Assembly (NCBI GenBank): GCA_049999725.1
Contig: JBNGIS010019509.1
Coordinates: 33,013 to 74,206, forward strand
Length of the DNA: 41,194 nucleotides
Origin: Haplomitrium mnioides
Taxonomy: Eukaryota; Marchantiophyta; Haplomitriopsida; Calobryales
Direction: 5' to 3'
A program made the translations under genes and the position numbers. Position 1 is the stretch's first letter. Each line of letters begins with the position of its first letter. Shown piece by piece: positions 18,350-29,545 of the stretch. The notes beneath the pieces are model-generated. The model was not told the DNA's origin, ran no database searches, and saw only the letters and a program-made list of their open reading frames with translations.

Positions 18350-20315
18350 GTTTTTGGCTCTATAATATCTGCGCCAGCAGATACAAATTTTGTTGGATAG
18401 AAGTTTGTCTTTGTGAAGAAACAAAATGCACAAGGCGAAGTGGTCAGATACAAAGCGAGACTAGTTGCAAAGGGCTATACCCAGATTTATGGTCGCGATT
18501 ATGACTTGACATACTCACCAGTGATGGATGCCATAACAGAGAGATACCCGATTGCCTTTGCATTGAGTAATAAGCTAGTTATGCATATGATGGATGTTGG
18601 AATTGCGTATCTATATGGTATAATAAACACTGACGTTTATATGGTTGTGCCCCCCGAACTACTCAAACGAGTAGTATTTCATATCAAGGGGGAGAAATCA
18701 AGAACAAATAATACTGCATTGCAGGCTGGACTTAAGAAAATAACAGATCTGAGCAAAGGAGGACCTTTAGTCCCACATGCTATGAGCATGATAAGCAATA
18801 TCCATCTGCCTTTAGCCAATGGTGTCTCTCCGCCTTTAGCGAACATGACTACTCATCCTTTTGCTGATGAGAATATTCAGCCTTTTGTTGATGGAAGCTC
18901 CAGTGGGACTACTTTTGAGCACTGGAAAGAGCACCAAAAACAACCAAGACCTATAGTCCTGCATTTATAGAGTGTGCTTTACACACTGGCTCAGCCTTTA
19001 GCTGATGCAATTCCCACTGGACCTCCTATTGAGCAATGGAAGAGGTCACACATAGAAAATGTGTTACAAGTTATCAAGGACATTGAAAGCAATGTAACTA
19101 AGAAAGTCCAAAAAGATAACAATGGAAAGACCTATGCAATATAGGTGCTTTGCTCAATCTATGGCTTACAACAGAGTGGTAGAATCTGGTATAAAAGATT
19201 CAAGGCTGAGATGCTCGGCTTAAACTTCATTAATGAAGATATTGCCCCATGTCTATTCCTTAAAAAAGAGGACCCAAAATTTCTTATCTTATCTATATAT
19301 GTGGATGATATAACTATTCTCAAAACTCCATCTTTGATTACAAAAACAATATCCACACTGAAAACAGTGTTCGATATGAAAGATATTGGTCAGCCAAGTT
19401 ATTGTCTTGGCATATATTATGAGTATCTACCCAATGGCATGTTGATTCATCAATCAACCTATACAAAGAAAATTCTGAAACAGTTTCATATGCACAACTC
19501 ACACCCAGTGAGTACTTCGATGGATTTGAGAACTCTTGATATATCAAAGGATATCCTTACAAAGCGAAGAGACAATGAACCAACCTTAGGATCTGAAAAA
19601 TCCTATCTATCAGCGATAGGAGCACTGTTATATTTGGCCAGCCACACCAGGCTAGATATTAGCTTTACACTAAGTCTTCTAGCCAGACATAGCTCTCAAC
19701 CAACCATTTGACATTGGAACGGTGTGAAGCGAGTTTTTAGATACCTGCAAGGAACTATCGATATGGGTTTTTTTTTCCCAAAGATCTGAGTACCATCATT
19801 ACTGGATATGTGGACGCATGATATTTGTCTGACCCTACAGATGCTAAATCCCAAACGGGATATGTCTTTCTACAAGGCACCACAACTATTTCTTGGAAAA
19901 GCATTAAACAATCCCTGACAGCTACATCTTCAAATAACGCAGAGATCATTGCTTTATACGAAGCCACCAGAGAGTGTGTATGGCTCAGAAATATGATCGA
20001 GCACATTCACAAGCATACAGACTTACCAATCCCTACAGAACCTACAATTATATATGAGGATAACAAGCCTTGTGTGGATCAAGTTGCAGAGGCTTTATCA
20101 AAGGAGATAGAATCAAGCATATTGCTCCGAGTTTGTTCTACACCCATGAGCAACATGGAGATAAGATCAAAGTTGAATGGATCCCTTTAGCTCAAAACCG
20201 AGCAGATCTGTTCACTAAACCTTTGCCACCATCACTACATAGAGAGCATATCCTAGGCATTGGATTGAGAAAGTTATCTACACTACTAAAACAAGAACCA
20301 GAAGATCATATCTAA
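18350..20315 (+). pseudogene. Copia-2 reverse transcriptase-RNase H
   Basis: RT motifs: YKARLVAKGYTQ, YDLTYSPVMDAIT, MMDVGIAYLYG, CSIYGLQQSGRIWY and an intact SIYVDDITI catalytic motif near 19298. Next come DMKDIG, YTKKILKQF and SAIGALLYLASH. RNase H has GYVDA, a stop, YLSDPTDAKSQTGYVF, SNNAEIIALYEATRE and IYEDN, and ends with NRADLFTKPLP near 20220. Stops lie at 18968, 19142 and 19709; frameshifts lie at a T-run near 19768 and again near 20090. The loop between HIKGE and CSIYGL is about 150 codons with repeated PLA(N/D) and HWKE/QWKR phrases, far longer than usual. Confidence 0.9.
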
Positions 20316-21571
20316 TATCTCTAATAAGGATTACGTATCTTCTTTACAGTACACTGTTGATGAACTCCAACCCTCTGTCTCCCAGCATCAACAGTTGGTA
20401 TTTTACATCAGTCCAATCTACATCCAAGTCAAGAAGAGCTTCATACCATCTGCACTGACGTATTTAGAATTCTCTAGATGCCGTTCATATACAAACACCA
20501 GCCCATATTTCACAGATACAACATAAAGCTTATTTTTTCACTATTAAAGTATTGAAGAACAGATAGGATACTTATCTATATTTTTGCAGCACATCGACAT
20601 TATTGCTGCATACTTTGAAGATCACCAGTTTTTTTTAATCATTATGATCAGCTGTTCAGCTCGCCGCACAACATTTTGCATCGATTTCGCTAGCTATCTC
20701 TTTCGAAGCAGTTCTATTATCTCTTGCAGATAAAGGCGTAAGCAGATCTAGCAGTGCATCCGAAGATATATTCAACTGCCATCAATACATTCAACACAGA
20801 AAGCAGCTCCTTGCATACCAGCAAAAGTCATAGCGATTCTGATTCACGGGGAGTATATATTCGATGGCGTTTCTGATTCAGGAGGAGTACATTAGATTCG
20901 CAACACACATTCTTCGAAGAGAAACATGCCAGTGATTCAAGGGGAACCTATTCGACCAATGTGTTCGTCACCAAAACTAGAGCATGTATGATTCATCATA
21001 GACGATCATCATTTGCACACCATATTCATTCTTGCAGCGCTCTCTTTCGTTTGCAGCATATATTCAACATTTGACGATTTCCTTGCAATGATTCGAAGCC
21101 CTGCCAATCAACATTGGACGCAACATCCTTCTTCACCTTGCAGATTTGTGCAGCCTTCCACAATCGCCATCGCGTTTTTCTCTTCATCGATTGTTTTCTT
21201 TCTCTCTTTTTTTGACTGAACCCCCTTCACAAACACGCTGCGGGAGAAAACCTAGTTTCTAAATGAAAACCTAATTTTTCCAAAAAGAAAAAAAACAAGT
21301 ATAGAAATTTCTGAGATTTATGTCTATATTTTTCTTCTTATTTAGGTATTTCATCCATCCCTACAATATATCTAGAGAAAACTTTTACATAATTTATTTT
21401 TATTTTTATCACCCCTCCTATATGTAAGGGTTGTGGAGCTCTTTCCCTTGGAGATCGAAGAAGGGTTTTAATGAGACCAAACCCAAGATGGACGGGGATC
21501 ATACTAGGGTTAGCACTCGCTGTACGTTGTGGTCGATGTTTTTTTCCCATACATCGACCAAGAGTGAGTGT
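20316..21571 (+). other. Copia-2 3' non-coding region and PPT
   Basis: About 1.25 kb between RNase H and the 3' LTR, three times longer than in copia-1. No protein is recognised. Three similar purine-rich strings, GATTCACGGGGAG (20841), GATTCAGGAGGAG (20875) and GATTCAAGGGGAA (20934), occur in the middle. The likely PPT is ACCAAGAGTGAG near 21558-21568. Confidence 0.6.
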
Positions 21572-21790
21572 TGTAATCTAGTCTAACCCTAGTTTACTAG
21601 TTAGTTATTATCTTATCTCTAGTTAAGATAGGAGGTAGTTATTTATATCTCTTTGTATCTTAAATAGATATAATAATAATATATGTGTGAGAAGCTTGGA
21701 GGATGATGAAAACATAGTCGCCTACATTCCACAATAGAAAGAAGAAAAAGAAGAGAAGAGAAGAGGAAGAGAGGAGAGAAGAAAGAAAAA
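21572..21790 (+). repeat. Copia-2 3' LTR (right end uncertain)
   Basis: TGTAATCTAG follows the PPT in the same register as the copia-1 LTR. A TATA-like TTATTTATATC lies near 21636-21646. CA at 21732-21733 could be the end, but a 55-nt purine run (21736-21790) follows and resembles the purine-rich part of the copia-1 LTR, so the LTR may extend further. No second LTR exists for comparison. Confidence 0.55.
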
Positions 21791-21855
21791 TTTAAATTTT
21801 AAAAAATTTAAAATTAATTATAATAAAAATAATAAAAATTAAAGTAAATAAAAGT

Positions 21856-21955
21856 NNNNNNNNNNNNNNNNNNNNNNNNNNNNNNNNNNNNNNNNNNNNN
21901 NNNNNNNNNNNNNNNNNNNNNNNNNNNNNNNNNNNNNNNNNNNNNNNNNNNNNNN
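21856..21955. other. Assembly gap (100 N)
   Basis: Placeholder gap inside an AT-rich low-complexity tract, a common place for assembly to stop. Confidence 0.95.
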
Positions 21956-22978
21956 TAAAGTATAAATAATTAAAATAATATTTAAATAAAATAACTTAAA
22001 ATATAAATAATTAAAATAACATTAAAAATAAAATATCTTAAAATAACATAAAATATAAAATAAATGAGTAATATTATTAAAAAATAAAAATACAGAATGC
22101 AGATTTTGAACAGAAGACAGAGGATAAACTTAAAATATTAATAAAATAATTTGATGAGAATAATATTAAATAGTAAACAGAGAGATAGAAGGTATAGATA
22201 TTAAAAAACTAATATAATATAATATAATATCTAATAATAATAAAATATTAATGGTATTAATATAATATTAAATACTAAATAATACTGAAATAAATATAAT
22301 AAAATAAATCAAGTAGCTCATAGAGGTATGCTTTTTTATTTATCCCCATACTATCCGATAGGGGGAGTACAGTTTTTTATATAATAATAAATAATAATAG
22401 AACATATAAAAATAATATAAAATAATATATAAAACAAAATTTCTTCTCAAATAGGGTGAGTAGAGTACCCTTCCGAACTTCCTCAATGATGGAAATGCTA
22501 ATGACATACGAACTTTACAGAGTACATACAACACACATAGGAAAACAAAACAGAGGAAAACAGAACAAAAGGAAATGTGTAGGGAAATTGTGAGATAGTT
22601 CACATGGCCCCTCCTAGTCGAATTCTCCTCATTGTTCTCTCCTTAGTCAAATTTTTTTGTTGCCCCTTCCTCGTGCCCTCTCAGTCTTTCTTCTAATCCC
22701 TCCTTGCATTTCCCCAATCATGCATCTGGCATCCGCGCTTTGCCTCTCTCCACTTGCTAGTTCCCTCTTGAATTGCTGACCCCTTCTTGAATTTTCTCCT
22801 CGGGGCTGCCTTGCGCAATGCTAAATCGTGCTCCAAGTGTGTGTTGGCTGCAAGGTAAGAGAAAGAGAAAGAAAAGAATGATGGAAAATTTGGAAAGAAT
22901 AGGAACAAAAAAGAATAGACAAATCAGCATATAACAAAATAGAGTACAATAGAATAAATCAATTAAAAAAATACTAAT

Positions 22979-23006
22979 ATTATACTATACTATACTATAC
23001 TATACT
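22979..23006. repeat. Pentanucleotide microsatellite (TATAC)n
   Basis: About five consecutive TATAC units. Confidence 0.85.
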
Positions 23007-23289
23007 CGTAGAAGAAACAAAGTAAATAGAACGCATATGACAGATGGCACAAGGAAAAAAACGTATAAGAATACAAAGGGAAAGAAATTTGCGAGCAAAT
23101 GGGGAAGCCCTTTGCTCCAAATCTTGTCGATGACCTCCAGAACGGTTTCTCTTCACTGCTTCGAACTGAGCCAACTCTCCAATGGTCTGAATCAATCTAG
23201 TTTGTTCAGACTCTAGACGACTTCTTAAATTGTTTTGACCCTCCTTGTCCTCCTTGTGCACCAGGTTGATTAATCCTGGGCACAAACTG

Positions 23290-23880
23290 TTGTACTAAGC
23301 TGGGGTAAATGCAAAAAATTGAAAAAACTCGAAAAAACCCAGTCAATATACTGCCGCCTCTTCTTTGTTGTTGCCTTACAAAATTTGTGATGACCGGAGA
23401 AATTTGATGATGTTTGCATAATCCGTTGGCTTCCCAATTTTGACTTGGAACAGATCCTCATCTGGGAAGGAGTCATCCACCTCCTCATTGTTGATCGACC
23501 CAAACACCCAAGAGAAGAAATTGGCATTGTCGTGCTTTTTTCTTGGTTTCATCTGCACTTCAAAATCAAACTCCTATAGGAGAAGTACCCACCTTGCAAT
23601 CCTTCCTGTCACATCAGGCTTTTTCACAAGGTACTTTAGGGCATTGTGATCCTTGTGAAAGATCACCTTATAGTGCAGGAGGTAATGTGTGAATTTCTTC
23701 AATGCATAGATGATCTCTAAGGTCTCCTAATCGGTGGCAGAGTAATTTTTCTCATCAAGGGCCAGCAACCTGCTGGCAAAGTAATTGGGATGGTCCCTGC
23801 CCTTCTCATCCACTTGGCTTAATATTGCCTCTATACAAGAGCTCGACACATCGATCATGACATGGAATTCCTTCCCCTAG
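23290..23880 (-). pseudogene. Gypsy C RNase H and linker
   Basis: The minus strand encodes FHVMIDVSSSCIEAILSQ (first Asp) and HPNYFASRLLALDEKNYSATD, then a stop, ETLEIIYALKKFTHYLL, FHKDHNALKYL and QEFDFEVQMKPRKKHDNA-like sequence. This is the Ty3/gypsy RNase H that reaches the usual DHxAL motif. It is followed by DDSFPDEDLFQV, the acidic linker that in Tat/Athila-like elements leads toward integrase. After about 23290 the recognisable sequence ends. The match is good over the full RNase H, with only a few stops. Confidence 0.85.
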
Positions 23881-24770
23881 CTGGGGGGCATGAGTTTGGG
23901 GACACTTGGAAGTCGCTTCTTCAGCTCATAGAAGCTTGCGAGTCCCTCAAGGGTGGCCTCAAAGGTACTTCCCCCCTTTGTCATCTCTGTGAGGGGCAAG
24001 GCCACTAAGGAAAATTGATCGATGAATCTTCGGTAGTAGCCCACACACCCAGGAAAGCCTTGCACCTCCTTCAAGTTGGTTTGGAATGCCACCTTGATTC
24101 AGATTCATACTTTTTTCTAGTCTATCTCAATGCCTCGACTAGAAATTCTGTACTCGAGGAGTATCCCTTTTGTCACTCCGAAGAAGCACTTCCCTAGATG
24201 CAACCGCAGCTCTGTTTCTCGACAACACTGGAAGGTGAGCCTCACATCTCGCTCATGGTTGCAGATCTTCCCATACACCACAAAGTCATTGATGAAGATT
24301 TCCAAAAATTTCCTCAAGTAATCATGAAAGATGTTCATCATCATCCACTGAAATGTTCCAAGTGCATTGCAAATTTCGAAAGGCATTCTGTGGAAGGCAA
24401 ACACCCCCCATTCCGTGGTGAATGCCATCTTTAATTGGTCCTTCTCCTGAATCCAAATCAGATTGTATCTCGAGTATCCATCCAAGAATTTGTATATTTC
24501 TTGCCCAACCACCAAATCCACCACCCCATGTGTGAAAGGTAAATGGTAGTGATCCTTTTTGGTCGTCTCATTCAATTTTTGGAAATCCTGACACACTTTG
24601 ATTTTCCGTTCCCCATCTTCTCCAAGTTTCTTTGGCACTACTACCAGAGGAGACACTCATTCACTATTTAGAACTAGGTAAATGAAATTTGCTTCCAACA
24701 ATTCATCAATTTCCTCCTTTACCATCAAGGAAAATTGAGGGCTCATCCGGTACTAGCATTGTCTCACTAG
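23877..24770 (-). pseudogene. Gypsy C reverse transcriptase
   Basis: The 179-codon frame at 24117-24656 has VSPLVVVPKK, KVCQDFQKLNETTKKDHYHLP, FLDGYSRYNLIWI (first catalytic Asp), FAFHRMPFEICNALGTFQ and FINDFVVYG in place of the expected xxDD motif, so one catalytic Asp is Asn. The thumb and connection follow at 23877-24092 (VQGFPGCVGYYRRFIDQFS). FLDGYS and MPFxxCNAxxTFQ are typical of the Tat/Athila branch. A stop replaces a probable Trp just upstream of VSPLVVVPKK. Confidence 0.9.
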
Positions 24771-25299
24771 AATCGTTGCGGGTTCGAGGTCGATCCAATG
24801 TTCTCCCAATTCCTTGGGGACTCCTTTCAGGTCTAGATGACTCTAGACAAAGGCATCGCTGAAATTCGTAAGGAGGTGGGTTAATGCTCGGTCTGTGGTT
24901 TTGAGTAAACCAGAGCCGATATGGAATTTTTGTCCCTCTTTGACAATCACCTATTTGTGTTGTGATTTGCGCACTACTCCCATCTCATTCCTCCACTGTG
25001 AACTGCCTTCCTGCATCAATGTTGCCAACTACAACCCCCTTGCTCCTAATGAGGCGTTTGAGATTTCTCTCTGTCTTCCATGTGCACTTGATTAAACATT
25101 TCGGAATTTTCTGGTTTTTCCGCTTGCATCCGATGAGGCACTTTGGACCTCTCTTTTCTTCCAACCTCAGTGGCCTCATTGCATGCAAAATATTCCGTGG
25201 GCTCTCTCTTGCTGCGTTTTGCCCCTCTGCACTTCGCCAGCTCTATCTAGTTGATTGTCACCACTCCTTCTCCCGCCAAATCTTCCTATGTATCTTTGC

Positions 25300-25800
25300 T
25301 CACCATTTGGACCCAATAGTGATACTTTGATTTCTCCTCCTCTTTTGACCACTCGCTATCATACTCCTATTTTTCTTGCGTCTCTCCCAGATGCGGCACC
25401 GTACATAGTGAACCACTATTTTTTCAGGACCGAATACCAAGGTCGAATTTCTCCAATTGTGTAGGACTTGGTCTCCATATAGCCAAGGTCTTCCGATCAG
25501 CACTAGGTACGAAGAGGCTTGGGTTGGGCACATTACGAGATAGTTTAACTTGAATTCTTTGCCTCCGATGAAAGTGGGTACTCGAAGTAGAAACCCTAAA
25601 GGTTTAACTTGGGACCCATCTGCCAATCTCATGATCCGAGCAGCAAGTTGGAATTCCCTGAATCCCAATTTGTGGGCAGTCTCCTCAACCATGATGTTGA
25701 TTCATGCCCCTTCTTCTACAAAGACCAGTGACAATATACACCGATATCTGAATGTCAATTTCAAAAGCTCCCTTATCTTCGCATACTAATTGCACATCCG
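25300..25800 (-). pseudogene. Gypsy C aspartic protease
   Basis: The minus strand near 25690-25730 reads VFVEEGA, a stop, then INIMVEETAHKLGF. This corresponds to the retropepsin active site, with the catalytic Asp apparently replaced by Glu and a stop in place of the Gly that follows GA. The open stretch 25300-25692 continues with IMRLADGSQVKPLGFL, GGKEFKLNYLVM and YLVLIGRPWLY, the ILGRPWL closing motif of Tat/Athila-type proteases. Both active-site changes mean it is dead. Confidence 0.82.
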
Positions 25801-26252
25801 TTTGAGATCCTACCTTGGGCAATCTCCTCCTTCTTTTGGCTCATATCAGTAATTCCCATAGTTGTCGTCTATACAAGAGGCTATCTTTGATCAGTTGTCC
25901 TACTGTATCTGTGACTGGAAAATCTCTCACGTCAGTCTGGATGCTGTAGGGGACTAGTTTCATTCTCCTTCCTTTACCGTAATCTTTGCCTCTAGTTCTT
26001 TGGGCTCTTCCTACTATTTTTGGACCTTCTTGAAGGTCTCAATCGCTACCTCCTCTTCTTCCAGTGTATTCAATGCCTCCAGCTGCTTTCTCACGTTGTC
26101 TTGCTGCTTGGGATAAAACCACTTTGGATTGTTCCGCTGGTAATCCAAATCGCTACGCAACAAGGATCCTTAAGCCGCCCCTTTCTTAATTTTTTGCTAG
26201 CTATTCTGCTGGTTCTGCTGGTTCTTTTTCTTGGACTTAGCTCCAGCTTGGG

Positions 26253-27717
26253 TTACCACCTTGTAGCAATCTTTGGGGGTTGGGGTCTCCCATTGAGGTA
26301 GCTCAACTTCCTCCTCTTCCTTTTCATGCTTGATTGCCTCCCCCTTTCCAATTCTACCAGATTAACTACTGCATATGGAGGAGGGTTTATGCTTGTGTTA
26401 GGGGCCTCTGCCCTTTGATTGCAAAGGCAGTTGATAGCCACATGCCCTTTCTTCTTGCATTGGAAACATAATGTGGTTGGTGGGCCATAACTGCTCTTCT
26501 GGGGCTCACGACAATTTGAGGAAATATGCTCATGATGGCTGCAATTCCAGTAGACCATAATGGTCGCTCGAGGTGGTCTAGTTGCGGCCCACTCACTTCC
26601 TTGCCCCCCACTCACTCTTGCAGGCCTCCTATGCATGGTGCGAGGACTCCCGTTAATCTCGTACACCGTTTCTGGGGCCTCTTCTAGCACATAGTCAACT
26701 TCTTCCCTCATGAAGTTTGAGGCCTCTTCCCTCATATAGTGGATGGTGTTGGTCTCTGCAAGGCATTCTTGGGGAGCGTGGCCATGCTTATTACACTTGA
26801 TGCACCACACTCCCACTCGTCTTGTTGGGAGCGGCCGACCTTCTGATTTGATCACTGCTAGGAGGATGTTCATGGCTTCCATCTTGGCCCTTAACTCATC
26901 AATATGATCCCTCCCCACTGGCTTTCTGCTAGGTCCAGTTCGGCTTCGCCTCTCTTTGATTTCTTCTTTTTGGTCTTTGTGCCATGATGGAATTCCCTAT
27001 CCTTGGCTCGCTTCTTTTACTTTACCTCCTTCCTCTATTTCTTTTTTGTGAGAAGCCCGGTCCGCATATGAGTTGCTGCTATTCAAACCACCCTTGGTCT
27101 CCAAAGTGGATGCAAAGCTCTTGTTTGTCTCTTCTCTGCTGCTTTAAGTGTCCAAAGAATCTTCGGACTCATACTTCATTCTTGTTTTCCTCCGAGAGCT
27201 CGTGATCACAATCTTGACATGGGATTGAGCCACATTTACCACCTTCTCCAGGGTCTGATGGCCTGTCTGCCTCGCCCAAGTCCCTATTTCTATGGGCAGG
27301 GCTGCGAGGTACCAAGTTGTCAGCATTCCATCGATGGCTGACAGCTTCAGCTTCCGAGCTACTTTTTTGAATCTTTGTAGGAACCTTCTCACAGATTCCT
27401 TTCTCTTCATTATTAGCTGACCCATCTTGATTAATGCCTCCGTCTCTTCTCCAATTCCTCGGAATTCAGCCACAAATGCGGCTTTGAATGCTCTGCAATC
27501 TCTTTTAATACTGTTCGGCAAATCCTTGTACCAAGGTTGTGCTTCTCTAATCAAAACCGCTCGCAAGATACAAATTTTCACATGGCTCTCCCCATTTGCC
27601 GCTACGGCATTCTCCACGTCATCTAGCCAAGCATCAGGGTTGTCCTTTCGTCATCCTTTGAAGGACTTGTATTTGAAATGGACTCTCAGTCCAGAAGGAG
27701 GCACGGGGTTGGTCATT
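26253..27717 (-). pseudogene. Gypsy C gag with three zinc knuckles
   Basis: The start is taken as the ATG at 27717 (MTNPVPPSGLRVHFKYKSFKG, a stop, then NPDAWLDDVENA), about 185 nt after the PBS. The capsid region at 27144-27617 has AQPWYKDL, FKAAFVAEFRG and ESVRRFLQRFKKVARKL, the typical retrotransposon gag fold. The nucleocapsid at 26253-26918 has three knuckles: CIKCNKHGHAPQEC and CFQCKKKGHVAINC are intact CX2CX4HX4C, while YWNCSHHEHISSNC has lost its first Cys. Three knuckles in one gag is more than the usual one or two. The frame is broken between about 26920 and 27140. Confidence 0.87.
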
Positions 27718-27902
27718 ACAATACAAGGCAAAAACAACTCCACCCACAAGTCGATACCCCCTCCACTCTGCTTCCGCTAGCCCACAACAGGATGCTTGTT
27801 TTCTCTTAGCTTTCCACCCGGGTCTCGATACGACCTTGGGGTCCTATGTACAAAGAATGATAACTTCGTCTTGAGTTGGTATCAGGTTCTTGTGAACCTT
27901 TG

Positions 27903-27919
27903 CCCTCCTTCTAGTGCCA
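27903..27919 (-). other. Primer-binding site of gypsy C
   Basis: The minus strand reads TGGCACTAGAAGGAGGG, 8 nt inside the LTR end. A spacer between LTR and a TGGCxC-type PBS is characteristic of the Tat/Athila branch and differs from the tRNA-iMet PBS of gypsy B and D. The exact tRNA was not determined. Confidence 0.65.
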
Positions 27920-27927
27920 AAAATGTA

Positions 27928-28984
27928 TGTCAGCCTCCTCCTTCAGGCCTTAACCCCCAAAGGTGCCACTCTAGAGGAAGAGGGTGACAGATTGGTTATG
28001 AGGTTCTTTAATGAGATGGCAACGGATCCAAATTATCCCTTTCAGGTCTTAAGGAATCTTAACTTCACCTTGTAGACTTTTTCGCCTATCCACAATCACT
28101 TCAAAAACCAATCCACTTATTTACACACATATCCAAAGTTCAGCTTCTCACAAATCCGAAATATATTTCTAAACTACAAGAATAGACTAAGTCTCTTTGC
28201 TTACGAAATGGACTCAAGTTCAACATGTGAAATACAAAGGGGAAATGCCTATAGTTTGTCTCCTCCTATGTGGTGATTTCCTTGGCCCCTAACAAGCTGC
28301 AACTCTGGTTTACTCCGAATCCAAAGTACATTTCAGGAAATTCGAAAGAGACAAATCTATATACCACGGCACACACACACTCTATACTTCACCATGAGTC
28401 TTCCGATTCCGAACGATCTCAATGCCATATGATTCGACATCCAACAACAAACTTCTCCACTCATCCACAATAGCTCCACACTCCTTCGTCACCTCACCCA
28501 CACACCCCATCTAGATAGTTTTTCAACTTTCATCGCTAGAAGCCCTCGATTTACTTCCTCAGGCTTGGAAGAGGTTGTACTTAACTTCCACCTCTAAAAG
28601 GCAGCCCTCTCAACTGTTGGCCAACCCACTCCACCCCAAACCTTGATTAGATCTTCCGCGTAGTGCGCAAGCACTAATGCAATTACTCCTCTCTTTGCTC
28701 CACTTGAAGGTTAAGACCAAAAACACATTTTGAGCATTCTTGGGATTGATGCTCCTATAGAAACAAACGTTGAGATGACCCCAAGATCCCCCGTTGGCTA
28801 TCTCTCTGAATTCAAGTTTGAAAGAATTCCATTCTGCTATAAGTATTGATCCACCTCCAAATGTTGGTCCATCTGCAATGATGAGTACACTTGGATCGCC
28901 TGAGCCTCTAAAGCTCCTCGCCCATCGATTCTCATCGCCTCTCCAGTCCACCTCCATCCTAGTAGCCCTCCTGCATGAGTCCAC
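27928..28984 (-). repeat. Gypsy C 5' LTR, PBS-proximal part
   Basis: It starts (plus coordinates) with TGTCAGCC and aligns with LTR-F (16542-17465) and, more distantly, LTR-E (36624-37680). It stops at 28984 where gypsy D begins. LTR-E shows the undisturbed continuation after the AGTCCAC word, confirming an insertion rather than a natural end. The other part is at 35041-36618. Confidence 0.82.
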
Positions 28985-29163
28985 TGTAACAATCACTAAC
29001 TTTAGTAAGCAACAACTAAAAATATCTACAACTATATCTAGAAAGCTATTACTAAGTTAGAGTATCAAAAAGCAAGTGCTATTATGGAAACAATGACACT
29101 GACAGGAGGAGAGAAAGTCAACGAATTAAAGTGAAAGAAAGGCTAATTTAGAAGAGGATAAGA

Positions 29164-29271
29164 ACACGTGGCAAGCGGAGGATTAAAGAAAATAGAAGGT
29201 TCTAAAAAAAGGACACGTGGCAAAAGAAGAAGTAAAGAGAAATGGAAGGTTCTAAAGATAAAGACACGTGG
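29164..29271 (+). promoter_or_regulatory. Three tandem repeats with G-box/ABRE and GAAnnTTC words in the gypsy D U3
   Basis: ACACGTGGC at 29164 and 29213, and ACACGTGG at 29264, are spaced 49 and 51 bp apart. Each of the first two is followed by A/GGAAGGTTCT (29194, 29244), a two-unit heat-shock-element core. ACACGTGGC is the plant ABA-response/G-box sequence. In the 3' LTR only the first ABRE survives. Confidence 0.7.
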
Positions 29272-29400
29272 TAGAAGGAGAATAAAAGTAAAGGGTGGTC
29301 CAATCAATGAGAGACGAAAAAAAGTGGTCCAATTAGAGGAGGATAAAAAAGAAACCAATGGAGTTTCGCCACTTATGTAAGAAAAGTGTTTTTCACTTAG

Positions 29401-29408
29401 TATATAAA
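29401..29408 (+). promoter_or_regulatory. Gypsy D TATA box
   Basis: TATATAAA lies about 130 bp after the last G-box and 125 bp before the LTR end, as expected for the U3/R boundary. The 3' LTR has TATATGAA at the same place. Confidence 0.75.
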
Positions 29409-29533
29409 GAAGGGAGAGGGCCTTGTTGGGCATCTCTAACCTTGTGGGTTCTTGAAGTTCCTTATGAGCTACTCTTTTATGTGTTGTGCTTATGGTACTT
29501 TTTGGTGTGTGATGTATGTGTGTAGTGTTACAA

Positions 29534-29545
29534 TGGTATCAGAGC
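29534..29545 (+). other. Gypsy D primer-binding site (tRNA-iMet)
   Basis: TGGTATCAGAGC, the exact plant initiator tRNA-Met complement, one base after the LTR end. Confidence 0.95.

Larger units (their letters stand above)
17466..21790 (+). mobile_element. Copia-2: 5'-truncated Ty1/copia element inside gypsy C
   Basis: The plus-strand order is the integrase C-terminal part, linker, RT, RNase H, a long 3' non-coding region, PPT and 3' LTR. The 5' LTR, gag, protease and integrase core are missing, and the left end joins gypsy C LTR sequence directly, so a deletion has removed both. It is related to copia-1 at the protein level (KRGRP linker, MDAIT, DMKDIG, YTKKILKQF, same PPT). Pol stays in one frame from 17466 to about 19770 apart from stops, then shifts twice. 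Confidence 0.85.
21791..23285. other. AT-rich and unassigned sequence between copia-2 and gypsy C
   Basis: Positions 21791-22330 are very AT-rich with AATAAT/TTAAAATA words. Positions 22340-22995 have no recognised content. At 22995-23285 the minus strand has a 96-codon frame with a charged helical stretch (SRLESEQTRLIQTIGELAQFEAVKRN) that I do not recognise. In the neighbouring frame a Gln/Gly-rich INQPGAQGGQGG is readable. By position this could be gypsy C sequence downstream of RNase H, but no integrase motif is visible. Confidence 0.4.
28985..29532 (+). repeat. Gypsy D 5' LTR
   Basis: 548 bp from TGTAACAATC to GTGTTACA, with terminal TGTAAC/GTTACA inverted ends. It holds three G-box/ABRE repeats (29164-29271), GGTCCAAT boxes and a TATA box at 29401. 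It is followed one base later by a perfect tRNA-iMet PBS. Confidence 0.93.
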
